Part shown: piece by piece, positions 1 through 7,513 of the stretch | How positions within the stretch are numbered: position 1 is the first letter of the stretch | How the letters are laid out: each line of letters opens with the position of its first letter | NCBI GenBank assembly: GCA_964404205.1 | Contig: CAYOJD010000084.1 | Coordinates: 1-14,788 of the forward strand | DNA: 14,788 nucleotides | Reading direction: 5' to 3' | From: CAZWBR01 sp964404205 | GTDB taxonomy: Bacteria > Bacteroidota > Bacteroidia > Bacteroidales > Prolixibacteraceae | Notes under the pieces: model-generated | What the model saw: only the letters and a program-made list of their open reading frames with translations | Told to the model about the DNA's origin: nothing | Database searches by the model: none | Made by a program: the position numbers and the translations under genes

Positions 1-23
1 TATTTGTAGGGAAGCAACAATAA

Positions 24-2060
24 ATGATATTTGAATCAATGGCAAAGCCTGAGCGGAAATGTTTCAGCAAAGTTTGGAGAAGAGGCGGTTCGTTGTTTTT
101 GGCAATAGCGCTATTGCTGCTTATCCAGTCGTGTTCGGTCAACCAACGATACAATGCAGCCATGCGAACCTATAATATTGGCGAATACAGCAAGAGTATT
201 GAGGCTTACCGTAAAGCTTTCCGCGAAACCAAAGACCGGAACCGGCGTGCCACCATTCAATTTAAGATAGCCGAAGCCTATTATGCCATCGGACAGTACC
301 GTTCGGCCGAAAACTACTACCGCAGTTCGCTGAACCGCAATATGGGCGGGGCCGTCACCTATCTCCATTATGCCGATGTACTGAAAGCCAATGGCAATTA
401 TAAGGATGCCATTACACAATACGAAATCTATCTTGACTCTGTTCCCGGTGACAAAAGGGCGCTAAACGGAATCGCATCGTGCAGGGTAGCCACCGAATGG
501 TCGAAGCACCCCTCCCGGTATAAGGTCGAGAACCTGAAAGGAATCAACTCGCGATGGGGCGATTTTGCCGCTACTTATGTGGGCGTTGTTGAAAACGAAA
601 TCATTTTTACCTCGGCACGCGACGGGGCAACAGGGAAGAAAAAGAGCCCTATCACCGGCGAATATTACACCGATATATTTAAAGCCACCTATAACCTTCA
701 GAAAGCGAAATGGGATAAACCTAAGAAACTCGACGAACTGATGGCCATTAATACACTGGAGGACGACGGGGTAACCAGCCTCGATGCACGGGGAACGACC
801 ATGTATTTTACCCGTTGCCGCTACGACAAAATGCAGGAGATGAGCGCCGAGATTTATATGGCAACTCAGGTAGCCGGAGTTTGGGGCAATGTCGAGCGGC
901 TCGAAATCAGCAACGATTCCATAATGATGGCCCATCCTTCCATATCGACTGATGGTAAAACCCTCTATTTTGTGTCGGACCGTGTAGGCGGTTTAGGCGG
1001 AAAAGACATCTGGAAAGTAAGCCAGGAGGGCGGCAAATGGGGTAATCCAGAAAATATGGGAGCCGAGGTGAATACCACGGGCGACGAGATGTTTCCCTTT
1101 ATCCGTGAAAACGGTGAACTCTATTTTGCATCGAATGCCCATCCCGGAATTGGAGGTTTCGATATTTTTAAAGCAACAAAAAACGAAACCGGCCAGTGGA
1201 TGGTAGAGAATATGATGGCTCCGGTCAACTCTCCAGGCGACGATTTTGCCATTAGCTTTTATCCCGGCGAAGAGAAAGGGCTTTTCACCAGCAACCGCGA
1301 AGGCAGTTCGAAAGACGATATCTACACCTTTATGCTGCCTCCGAAGGTTTACGAAATGGAAGGCGATATATTTGACAAGGAAAGTGGGGCCCGTATTAAC
1401 GGTGCTTCTGTCAGGCTTATCGGTTCCGATGGAACCATGCTAAGGTTAGCAGCCGAAAATGGTAAATTCCGCTTCAACCTGAAACCGGAAGTCGAATATG
1501 TGGTCGCTGCCTACAAAAAAGGATACCTCAATGCCAAGGCTACGGCATCGACCCTTGGCCTCGAAGATGGCAAATCCTATCAGTTCCGTCTCGACCTTAC
1601 CCCTGTGGATATGCCTGTTAATGTCGACAATATTTACTACGAGTTTGGGAAATGGGATTTGCTTGCCAACTCAATGGCCGCACTCGACAGCCTTGCAGGT
1701 CTGCTGAAAGAGAACCCAACCATAGTGATCGAGCTGATGGCCCACACCGACTGCAGGGGTAACGATGCCGACAATTCGGCACTTTCGCAGAAAAGGGCTC
1801 AATCGGTAGTCGATTATTTGATTGCCAAGGGAATACAGCCTGCCCGTCTGGTTGCCAAAGGATATGGTGAAACGGCACCCAAAACCGTAACCAAACAGTT
1901 GGCCAAAGAATATGCCTTTCTGAAAGCCGGACAGGAGTTGACTTGCAACTTTATCGAATCGATGCGCGACGAAAGCCAACGTGAGATATGCCATCAAATC
2001 AACCGTCGCACCGAATTTAAAGTGATTACTTCGGATTATAAAGAGAAATTCGAACAGTAA
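24..2060 (+). CDS. porE: PorE-like OmpA-family lipoprotein (TPR, beta-propeller, CRD, OmpA-C)
   Basis: Probable outer-membrane-attached lipoprotein of 678 residues that anchors an envelope complex to peptidoglycan. The N-terminus is basic, then hydrophobic (about residues 22-34), then a lipobox-like I-Q-S-C with the acylated cysteine at 37. TPR-like helical repeats occupy about 40-155. A PD40-type beta-propeller with repeated 'G-x-x-L-Y-F-x-S' strands (for example 311-318 and 364-370) spans about 170-435. A carboxypeptidase-regulatory-like domain lies at about 443-525. The OmpA C-terminal peptidoglycan-binding domain spans about 533-670 with H-T-D at 574-576, L-S-x-x-R-A at 587-592 and N-R-R-T-E-F at 660-665. 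This domain order and length match PorE (P. gingivalis PG1058), a type IX secretion component, as I recall it. Bacteroidota also carry paralogues with the same layout, so the porE symbol is provisional. An alternative ATG at 39 would remove five residues and still leave a good signal peptide. No porP/sprF neighbour is visible. Confidence 0.72.
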   Translation: MIFESMAKPERKCFSKVWRRGGSLFLAIALLLLIQSCSVNQRYNAAMRTYNIGEYSKSIEAYRKAFRETKDRNRRATIQFKIAEAYYAIGQYRSAENYYRSSLNRNMGGAVTYLHYADVLKANGNYKDAITQYEIYLDSVPGDKRALNGIASCRVATEWSKHPSRYKVENLKGINSRWGDFAATYVGVVENEIIFTSARDGATGKKKSPITGEYYTDIFKATYNLQKAKWDKPKKLDELMAINTLEDDGVTSLDARGTTMYFTRCRYDKMQEMSAEIYMATQVAGVWGNVERLEISNDSIMMAHPSISTDGKTLYFVSDRVGGLGGKDIWKVSQEGGKWGNPENMGAEVNTTGDEMFPFIRENGELYFASNAHPGIGGFDIFKATKNETGQWMVENMMAPVNSPGDDFAISFYPGEEKGLFTSNREGSSKDDIYTFMLPPKVYEMEGDIFDKESGARINGASVRLIGSDGTMLRLAAENGKFRFNLKPEVEYVVAAYKKGYLNAKATASTLGLEDGKSYQFRLDLTPVDMPVNVDNIYYEFGKWDLLANSMAALDSLAGLLKENPTIVIELMAHTDCRGNDADNSALSQKRAQSVVDYLIAKGIQPARLVAKGYGETAPKTVTKQLAKEYAFLKAGQELTCNFIESMRDESQREICHQINRRTEFKVITSDYKEKFEQ

Positions 2061-2063
2061 GAG

Positions 2064-2618
2064 TTATTGTTGCGGGACGACCCTCTTGAGCCTTACTTTC
2101 GAATAAACCTCAAAAGCTTTGCCCGGGGCTGCCAGTTCGAAGGTTTCGATAAATTCATCATTGCTTATCACCTCATAGCTCTCTTTGGCTTTCCATCCGG
2201 CCGGAATGTTTTCGATGGCTTCGGTGATAAAAACAATCTTGAGTCCATCGGGCGAGATAGAATCGAGACGATATTGATTGACAAAGCCTTCGATATGAAA
2301 TTGTCTCATTATAAATTTCTTGTCGCTTTTATCGTAACTGAGAAATCCATGATCTTCGTGAATTTCACCCTGGCTATTTTGGGCCGATGGTGGAAATACC
2401 GAACGGTTTTTAACCTCAATGAAACGGTTTCCCAACACAAACTGATACGAACGGGTATATTCTCCACTGGTACTGTCAGCTATTCCTTCGCCCCTCCACT
2501 CACCAATCAAAAAGAGCAACGGCTCCCATGCCTTGCTTTTAGCAGGCACCTGGGCCATCAGGTATAGAGGCAACGCACCGATTGCCAATATCAGAAACAA
2601 ACGTTTGCTAATTTTCAT
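2064..2618 (-). CDS. Secreted calycin-like beta-barrel protein (DUF1579 / nitrobindin-like), function unknown
   Basis: A 184-residue protein with an N-terminal signal peptide: K-K/R-rich start, hydrophobic stretch to about residue 20, and likely cleavage after L-M-A at 22. It is therefore probably periplasmic or outer-membrane associated. The mature part opens with L-I-G-E-W-R-G-E-G (37-45), the G-x-W-x-G-x-G signature that starts the barrel in calycin-like families such as DUF1579 and nitrobindin/THAP4-like heme-binding domains. The rest alternates short beta-strand-like segments. The last histidine is at 108 and none lies near the C-terminus, where nitrobindins place their proximal heme ligand, so heme binding is not supported. 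Its stop codon lies 3 bases from that of the convergent porE-like gene. Upstream on the minus strand, a TACCTTG at 2639-2645 resembles the Bacteroidota -7 element with one T missing. The fold family is moderately likely; the function is unknown. Confidence 0.7.
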   Translation of the reverse strand: MKISKRLFLILAIGALPLYLMAQVPAKSKAWEPLLFLIGEWRGEGIADSTSGEYTRSYQFVLGNRFIEVKNRSVFPPSAQNSQGEIHEDHGFLSYDKSDKKFIMRQFHIEGFVNQYRLDSISPDGLKIVFITEAIENIPAGWKAKESYEVISNDEFIETFELAAPGKAFEVYSKVRLKRVVPQQ

Positions 2619-2714
2619 TTGACTATTGTTTTGGGCTGCAAGGTAGAAAAAAATGAGATCGTCTCCACAGGCACATCGCTCTTTGGCCGAAGCTTAAAAT
2701 TGCCAAAATCTTAT

Positions 2715-2722
2715 TACTTTTG
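2715..2722 (+). promoter_or_regulatory. Candidate -7 promoter element of the purM operon
   Basis: TACTTTTG matches the Bacteroidota -7 consensus TAnnTTTG exactly. It sits about 67 bases before the chosen purM ATG. No good TTTG -33 element lies at the usual spacing (the nearest TTTG, at 2682-2685, is 29 bases away), so support is one-sided. If it is used, any start codon at 2720 would lie inside the promoter, which favours the ATG at 2789. Confidence 0.45.
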
Positions 2723-2732
2723 CGCTGCCTGC

Positions 2733-2745
2733 ATACGAATCGTAT
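2733..2745. promoter_or_regulatory. 13-base palindrome near the predicted purM transcription start (candidate operator)
   Basis: ATACGA-A-TCGTAT is a perfect inverted repeat of two 6-base arms around one central base. It begins about 10 bases after the TACTTTTG element, so roughly +6 to +18 of the transcript. The short centre suits a dimeric DNA-binding protein better than an RNA hairpin. No binding protein can be named. Confidence 0.3.
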
Positions 2746-2788
2746 ACTGACGGGCAGATCGGCAAGGTTAAAATTATCGAAAAAAGGA

Positions 2789-3958
2789 ATGGACAAAAAC
2801 AACAGATACAACCAACGGGGAGTTTCAGCATCGAAAGAAGATGTGCACAATGCCATCAAAAACATCGATAAAGGCTTATACCCAAAGGCTTTCTGCAAGA
2901 TTGTCCCCGATATTCTGGGCGGCGACCCTGACTATTGCAACATTATGCATGCCGATGGGGCCGGCACCAAATCGTCGCTGGCATATATGTATTGGAAAGA
3001 GACCGGCGACCTTTCGGTTTGGAAAGGAATTGCCCAGGATGCCGTAATCATGAACCTCGACGACCTGCTCTGCGTGGGGGCAACCGATAAAATCTTACTT
3101 TCATCTACCATCGGACGAAATAAAAACAGGGTTCCGGGCGAAGTGATTTCAGCCATTATCAATGGAACGGAAGAACTTTGCAACGAGTTGCGCCAATTGG
3201 GTATCGAAATTTATCCTACCGGTGGCGAAACTGCCGATGTGGGGGATCTGGTACGCACCATCATTGTCGACTCGACGGTAACCTGCCGGATGAAACGCTC
3301 AGAAGTCATCTCGGCCGACCAAATCAAAGCCGGAAATGTAATCGTCGGGCTCTCCTCTTCGGGACAAACCACTTACGAAACAGCTTACAACGGTGGAATG
3401 GGAAGCAATGGACTTACCTCAGCCCGTCACGATGTGTTTGCCAAATATCTGGCTCAGAAATATCCCGAAAGTTACGATCCATCGGTTCCGGACGATCTGG
3501 TCTATTCAGGACAAAAAAAACTGACAGACAAAATTACCGGATTGGATGTTGATGCCGGACAACTGGTCCTCTCGCCTACCCGTACTTATGCTCCGGTGGT
3601 TCGCAAGGTGGTAGAGCAGTTCCGCGATAAAATTGACGGAATGATACATTGTTCGGGAGGCGCGCAAACCAAAGTGCTCCACTTTGTCGATAATGTTCAT
3701 ATTGTGAAGGATAACATGTTCGATATTCCGCCGCTTTTCAAACTGATTCACGAACAGAGCGGCACTTCGTGGCACGAGATGTACAAAGTGTTCAACATGG
3801 GGCACCGGTTCGAAATTTATACCGATGCAGCCACTGCAGAATCGGTTATTGCCATTGCACAATATTTTAATCTCGAGGCCAAAATTATTGGCCATGTCGA
3901 GCCTTTTGATGGCCGCAAAGTTACCATCCATTCCGAGAACGGTATTTTCGAATATTAG
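2789..3958 (+). CDS. purM: Phosphoribosylformylglycinamidine cyclo-ligase (AIR synthase), long Bacteroidota form
   Basis: Cytoplasmic enzyme of de novo purine synthesis that closes the imidazole ring, converting FGAM plus ATP to AIR. It has 389 residues, longer than the roughly 345 of E. coli PurM. PurM-superfamily signatures are visible: D-G-A-G-T-K at 56-61 (family D-G-V-G-T-K), G-G-E-T-A at 145-149, L-S-P-T-R-T-Y at 261-267, a glycine-rich C-S-G-G-A at 288-292, and F-N-M-G-H at 335-339. These follow the order of the AIRS N- and C-terminal domains. I chose the ATG at 2789 because a -7 promoter match at 2715-2722 overlaps the only upstream in-frame ATG, and the extra 23 residues look non-conserved. 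It heads a same-strand series with prfA, pyrF and nhaD; the gap to prfA is 119 bases. Because the sequence differs from classical PurM, some databases would call it only 'AIR synthase related'. Confidence 0.82.
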   Translation: MDKNNRYNQRGVSASKEDVHNAIKNIDKGLYPKAFCKIVPDILGGDPDYCNIMHADGAGTKSSLAYMYWKETGDLSVWKGIAQDAVIMNLDDLLCVGATDKILLSSTIGRNKNRVPGEVISAIINGTEELCNELRQLGIEIYPTGGETADVGDLVRTIIVDSTVTCRMKRSEVISADQIKAGNVIVGLSSSGQTTYETAYNGGMGSNGLTSARHDVFAKYLAQKYPESYDPSVPDDLVYSGQKKLTDKITGLDVDAGQLVLSPTRTYAPVVRKVVEQFRDKIDGMIHCSGGAQTKVLHFVDNVHIVKDNMFDIPPLFKLIHEQSGTSWHEMYKVFNMGHRFEIYTDAATAESVIAIAQYFNLEAKIIGHVEPFDGRKVTIHSENGIFEY

Positions 3959-3988
3959 CTTGTCACGCTCCTTTTCAGGATAAAGAAT

Positions 3989-4005
3989 AACCCAATTTTA
4001 GGGTT
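3989..4005 (+). other. Small hairpin between purM and prfA
   Basis: AACCC (3989-3993) and GGGTT (4001-4005) form a perfect 5-bp stem with a 7-base A/T loop, 30 bases after the purM stop codon. No T-tract follows, so it is not a convincing terminator. It might be a transcript-processing or attenuation point in the 119-base gap, or chance. Confidence 0.2.
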
Positions 4006-4077
4006 GGCATCTTGATCAAGGGGCGTTTTCCTTTTCTATCAGCAATTTTTCATTCATCGTATATAACGTACAAATCA

Positions 4078-5163
4078 ATGTCAGATCATTCATTATTAAA
4101 TAAATTCGAAGGAATCCAAATCAGGTTCGAAGAGGTTTCGCAGCAAATTACCGATCCGGGCGTGATGTCGGATATGAAGCGCTATGTGAAGCTCAATCAG
4201 GAATACAAGCAACTCGACGCACTGGTACAATCGTTTACACGTTACAGCAATCTGTTGAAAAACATTGCCGAAGCACGGGAGATTCTCGAAAACGAAAACG
4301 ATGAGGAGATGCGCGAAATCGCCCGCGATGAGTTGGAAGAGAGCGAACAAAAGGTCAATGCTTTTGAGGAAGAGATTAAGATGTTGCTGGTTCCGGCCGA
4401 CCCTGAAGACAGCAAGAACGCGATTCTCGAGATTCGTGGCGGTACCGGTGGCGACGAAGCCGCTATCTTTGCCGGAGACCTTTTCCGTATGTATTCAAAA
4501 TTTTGCGATAAGATGAGTTGGCGCCTCGAAGTGACCAGTTATACCGAAGGCACTTCGGGCGGCTACAAAGAGATTGTCGCCAAAGTTACCGGCGAAAATG
4601 TTTACGGCATCCTGAAATACGAATCGGGCGTTCATCGGGTACAGCGTGTACCACAAACCGAAACGCAGGGAAGGGTTCATACATCGGCAGCAACAGTTGC
4701 CGTTCTCCCCGAAGCCGAAGAGTTTGATGTTGACTTGAGAGAAAGCGATATCCGAAAAGATACCTATTGCTCGTCGGGCCCGGGCGGACAGAGTGTAAAC
4801 ACCACTTACTCGGCTATCCGTTTAACCCACATGCCCACCGGAATTGTGGTAACCTGTCAGGATGAAAAATCGCAATTGAAGAATTTGGCCAAGGCTATGA
4901 CCGAACTCCGGACACGTATCTACAATATGGAGTACCAGAAATATCTCGATGAGATTTCATCGAAACGTAAAACGATGGTATCGACCGGCGACCGTTCAGC
5001 CAAAATCCGTACCTACAACTTCCCTCAGGGACGGCTAACCGATCACCGTATCGGCTTGACCCTGTACAACCTCGCAACCATTATGGATGGTGAGATTGGT
5101 GAAGTAATTGATAAACTTCGCGTTGAAGAAAATGCTGAACGACTGAAAGAGACTGAACTGTAA
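4078..5163 (+). CDS. prfA: Peptide chain release factor 1 (RF1)
   Basis: Cytoplasmic factor that recognises UAA and UAG in the ribosomal A site and triggers peptide release. The chosen start gives 361 residues, a normal RF1 length. The N-terminal helical domain covers about 1-105. G-G-T-G-G-D-E-A at 121-128 opens the core domain. The codon-recognition tripeptide is P-Q-T at 192-194, within R-V-P-x-T-E-T-Q-G-R-V-H-T-S (PxT is the RF1 type, against SPF in RF2). The catalytic G-G-Q is at 236-238 within S-S-G-P-G-G-Q-S-V-N-T-T, a form I associate with Bacteroidota RF1. The ATG at 4078 is preferred over the in-frame one at 4012 because family proteins begin near the L-L-N-K-F-E helix and the extra 22 residues look like translated leader. 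It lies between purM and pyrF, with pyrF 37 bases downstream. Confidence 0.95.
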   Translation: MSDHSLLNKFEGIQIRFEEVSQQITDPGVMSDMKRYVKLNQEYKQLDALVQSFTRYSNLLKNIAEAREILENENDEEMREIARDELEESEQKVNAFEEEIKMLLVPADPEDSKNAILEIRGGTGGDEAAIFAGDLFRMYSKFCDKMSWRLEVTSYTEGTSGGYKEIVAKVTGENVYGILKYESGVHRVQRVPQTETQGRVHTSAATVAVLPEAEEFDVDLRESDIRKDTYCSSGPGGQSVNTTYSAIRLTHMPTGIVVTCQDEKSQLKNLAKAMTELRTRIYNMEYQKYLDEISSKRKTMVSTGDRSAKIRTYNFPQGRLTDHRIGLTLYNLATIMDGEIGEVIDKLRVEENAERLKETEL

Positions 5164-5200
5164 TACGATTGAACCAAAATATATTCAAAAAACAACCACG

Positions 5201-6034
5201 ATGAACAAAGCACAACTCTTCGAAAACATCAAAAAGAAAGGTTCTTTTCTTTGTGTCGGATTGGATTCTGATATTAAAAAGATACCTGTCCATCTGTTGG
5301 ATACCAGTGATCCGGTTTTCTCGTTCAACAAAGGGATTATTGATGCTACAGCCGAATACACAGTGGCATACAAACCCAATCTGGCGTTCTACGAGTCGAA
5401 TGGATTACAGGGATGGAGCAGTCTGGAAAAAACGGTTCACTATATCCGTGAAAAACATCCCGATATCTTTTTGATTGCCGATGCCAAGCGGGGCGATATT
5501 GGCAATACATCGTCGATGTATGCCCGTGCCTTCTTCGAAAATCTGGATTTCGACTCGGTGACTGTAGCTCCGTATATGGGCGAAGATTCGGTTAAACCGT
5601 TTCTGGGTTATCCAGAGAAATGGGTCATTCTGTTGGCGCTCACCTCCAATAAAGGGGCGTTCGACTTCCAGTTTATGCAAGACAAGGTAAGTGGGGAGAA
5701 ACTTTTCGAGAAGGTACTGAAACAATCGCAAAACTGGGGTACCGACGAAAATATGATGTATGTAGTTGGGGCAACCAAGGCTGAAGAACTTTCCGGAATC
5801 AGGAAGATTGTGCCGAACCACGTCTTGCTCGTCCCCGGCGTAGGGGCTCAGGGTGGCAGCCTTCAGGAGGTTGCCCGCTACGGGATGAACAGCCAGTGCG
5901 GCCTGTTGGTCAACTCATCGAGGGCCATTATTTATGCATCTTCCGAAACCGACTTCGCTGAAAAGGCAGGGTTGGCAGCACAAGAGACCCGTGACGAAAT
6001 GACGGCATTATTGCATGATTACAAATTGATTTAA
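5201..6034 (+). CDS. pyrF: Orotidine 5'-phosphate decarboxylase, PyrF type 2
   Basis: Cytoplasmic enzyme that decarboxylates OMP to UMP, the last step of de novo UMP synthesis. At 277 residues it fits the longer type-2 PyrF subfamily. The catalytic motif D-A-K-R-G-D-I is at 94-100 (Asp94, Lys96, Asp99) and is followed by G-N-T-S. The C-terminal phosphate-binding part of the TIM barrel shows P-G-V-G-A-Q-G-G at 212-219 and N-S-S-R at 238-241. The ATG at 5201 fits the family N-terminus, where a short helix precedes L-C-V-G-L-D at 17-22. It lies 37 bases after prfA and 22 bases before nhaD on the same strand, so co-transcription is likely. Confidence 0.95.
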   Translation: MNKAQLFENIKKKGSFLCVGLDSDIKKIPVHLLDTSDPVFSFNKGIIDATAEYTVAYKPNLAFYESNGLQGWSSLEKTVHYIREKHPDIFLIADAKRGDIGNTSSMYARAFFENLDFDSVTVAPYMGEDSVKPFLGYPEKWVILLALTSNKGAFDFQFMQDKVSGEKLFEKVLKQSQNWGTDENMMYVVGATKAEELSGIRKIVPNHVLLVPGVGAQGGSLQEVARYGMNSQCGLLVNSSRAIIYASSETDFAEKAGLAAQETRDEMTALLHDYKLI

Positions 6035-6056
6035 CAACCATTTAAAACATTGCGTT

Positions 6057-7433
6057 ATGTTCGTAGCGATGACAATCATTTTCCTCATCGGGTATGTGCT
6101 AATTGCCCTCGAGCATAAAATCAACATCAACAAGGCCGCTACCGCACTGATTATTGCAGGGTTAATGTGGGCGTTGTATGCTGTCGACGGTGCCAATATC
6201 CTGGCAAAAGGATATAATGCACAATGGAATGAAATAGCCGCCGGCCTTACCGGTGAGCCATCTTTCGATACGGTTATCCATTTTATAGCCCATCATGAAT
6301 TCATGGAACATCTATCCGAGATTGCATCCATCATTCTCTTCCTGATGGGGGCAATGGGTGTAGTAGAGGTAATCGACCGGTTCGAAGGTTTTGGATTGGT
6401 TACCGATAAAATTAAAACCCACAAGCAAGTCAAACTACTCTGGATAATGAGTATAATGGCTTTCTTCATGTCAGCCGTACTCGACAACCTCACCACAACG
6501 ATAGTGATGGTCACGCTTTCGCGAAAACTGGTGGCCAACGAAAAAACCAGGTGGACATTTGTCGGCTTAATCATTATTGCAGCCAATGCCGGCGGGGCCT
6601 GGTCGCCAATTGGCGATGTTACCACCATTATGCTATGGATTGGCGGCCAGATTAGTACCAACAAAATTATTCTGTCGCTCTTTCTGCCTAGCTTAATCAA
6701 CCTGTTGGTTCCGCTAATCGTTGCGTCGTTTCTGGTTAAAGGCGAAACCGAATCCATGCAACACGAAGAAGCCAACTTTGTGCATACTACAAAAAAGGAA
6801 CGGATTATCATTCTGACATTAGGCGTTGCAGCGTTGTTGTTTGTTCCGCTCTTTAAAATGAAAACTCACCTGCCGCCCTATCTTGGCATTCTGCTCGGAT
6901 TTGGGGTAATATGGCTGGTGGCCGACATTTTACTGCATCTTCGTCCGATGAAGGGGCGTGAACATTTGAATGTCGCCAATATTGTCCGTACACTCGACTC
7001 GCCCACCATTCTCTTTTTTGCCGGAATATTGACTGCGGTAGCCAGTCTTTCGTCAGCCGGACAACTCAACATTATGGCTTCGGTGATGGATAACCATATT
7101 GGGAACGTTTACGGAATCAATGTCGTAATCGGACTTTTATCTTCAATTGTCGATAACGTGCCGTTGGTGGCCGGCGCGATGGGAATGTATCCCGTTGCCC
7201 CTGTTGAAGCCACCGGGTATCTGGCCAATTTTGCCGTTGATGGCGATTTTTGGACCTTTCTGGCCTATTGTGCCGGGACCGGCGGTTCGATATTGATTAT
7301 TGGTTCTGCAGCCGGAATTGCAGCTATGGGGATGGAACGGATCACTTTTGGCTGGTATCTGAAACGCATTTCCTGGCTGGCTTTTATCGGCTATTTTTCG
7401 GGTGCGGCAGTCTATTTGTTGATGAATCAATAG
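6057..7433 (+). CDS. nhaD: Sodium:proton antiporter NhaD (ArsB/NhaD, ion transporter superfamily)
   Basis: Inner-membrane antiporter of 458 residues that expels Na+ (or Li+) in exchange for protons, supporting pH and salt homeostasis. About a dozen hydrophobic segments span the whole length. Family ion-path residues can be seen: D-N at 143-144 in 'S-A-V-L-D-N-L-T-T-T', N177, D187 with T189-T190 in 'P-I-G-D-V-T-T', and S362/D366-N367 in 'S-S-I-V-D-N-V-P'. Their spacing resembles residues known to matter in Vibrio NhaD (recalled, not checked). A polar loop at about 229-248 separates the two halves. The first ATG gives the usual short N-terminus before the first membrane helix; M5 is an alternative. 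It lies 22 bases after pyrF with no terminator between, so it is probably the last gene of the purM-prfA-pyrF-nhaD unit. Confidence 0.9.
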   Translation: MFVAMTIIFLIGYVLIALEHKININKAATALIIAGLMWALYAVDGANILAKGYNAQWNEIAAGLTGEPSFDTVIHFIAHHEFMEHLSEIASIILFLMGAMGVVEVIDRFEGFGLVTDKIKTHKQVKLLWIMSIMAFFMSAVLDNLTTTIVMVTLSRKLVANEKTRWTFVGLIIIAANAGGAWSPIGDVTTIMLWIGGQISTNKIILSLFLPSLINLLVPLIVASFLVKGETESMQHEEANFVHTTKKERIIILTLGVAALLFVPLFKMKTHLPPYLGILLGFGVIWLVADILLHLRPMKGREHLNVANIVRTLDSPTILFFAGILTAVASLSSAGQLNIMASVMDNHIGNVYGINVVIGLLSSIVDNVPLVAGAMGMYPVAPVEATGYLANFAVDGDFWTFLAYCAGTGGSILIIGSAAGIAAMGMERITFGWYLKRISWLAFIGYFSGAAVYLLMNQ

Positions 7434-7475
7434 TGTTAAAAAGTGTTACGACGCTCTCGTTTTCAAATTTTAAAC

Positions 7476-7483
7476 TATTTTTG
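7476..7483 (+). promoter_or_regulatory. Candidate -7 promoter element of the alpha/beta hydrolase gene
   Basis: TATTTTTG matches TAnnTTTG exactly, 30 bases before the ATG at 7514, in an A/T-rich stretch. No TTTG -33 box stands at the standard spacing. An A-A-A-G-G-A run at 7500-7505, about 8 bases before the ATG, could serve as a ribosome binding site. Confidence 0.45.
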
Positions 7484-7513
7484 TCGAACTCTACAAAGAA
7501 AAAGGAATAATAT

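Noticed and set aside
2067..2567. A 166-residue open frame on the plus strand directly opposite the secreted calycin-like gene
   Set aside because: It lacks a recognisable domain, while the minus-strand frame has a signal peptide and the G-x-W-x-G-x-G motif. It is the antisense shadow of that gene.
2064..2618. Heme-binding nitrobindin assignment
   Set aside because: The opening G-x-W-x-G-x-G motif fits, but no histidine lies near the C-terminus where the heme ligand should be.
4012..4077. N-terminal extension of RF1 to the ATG at 4012
   Set aside because: The 22 extra residues do not resemble RF1 N-termini, and the ATG at 4078 gives the normal length.
6293..6811. A 172-residue open frame antisense to nhaD
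   Set aside because: Its sequence is the complement of membrane-helix codons and has no start context or motif; the nhaD frame is strongly supported.
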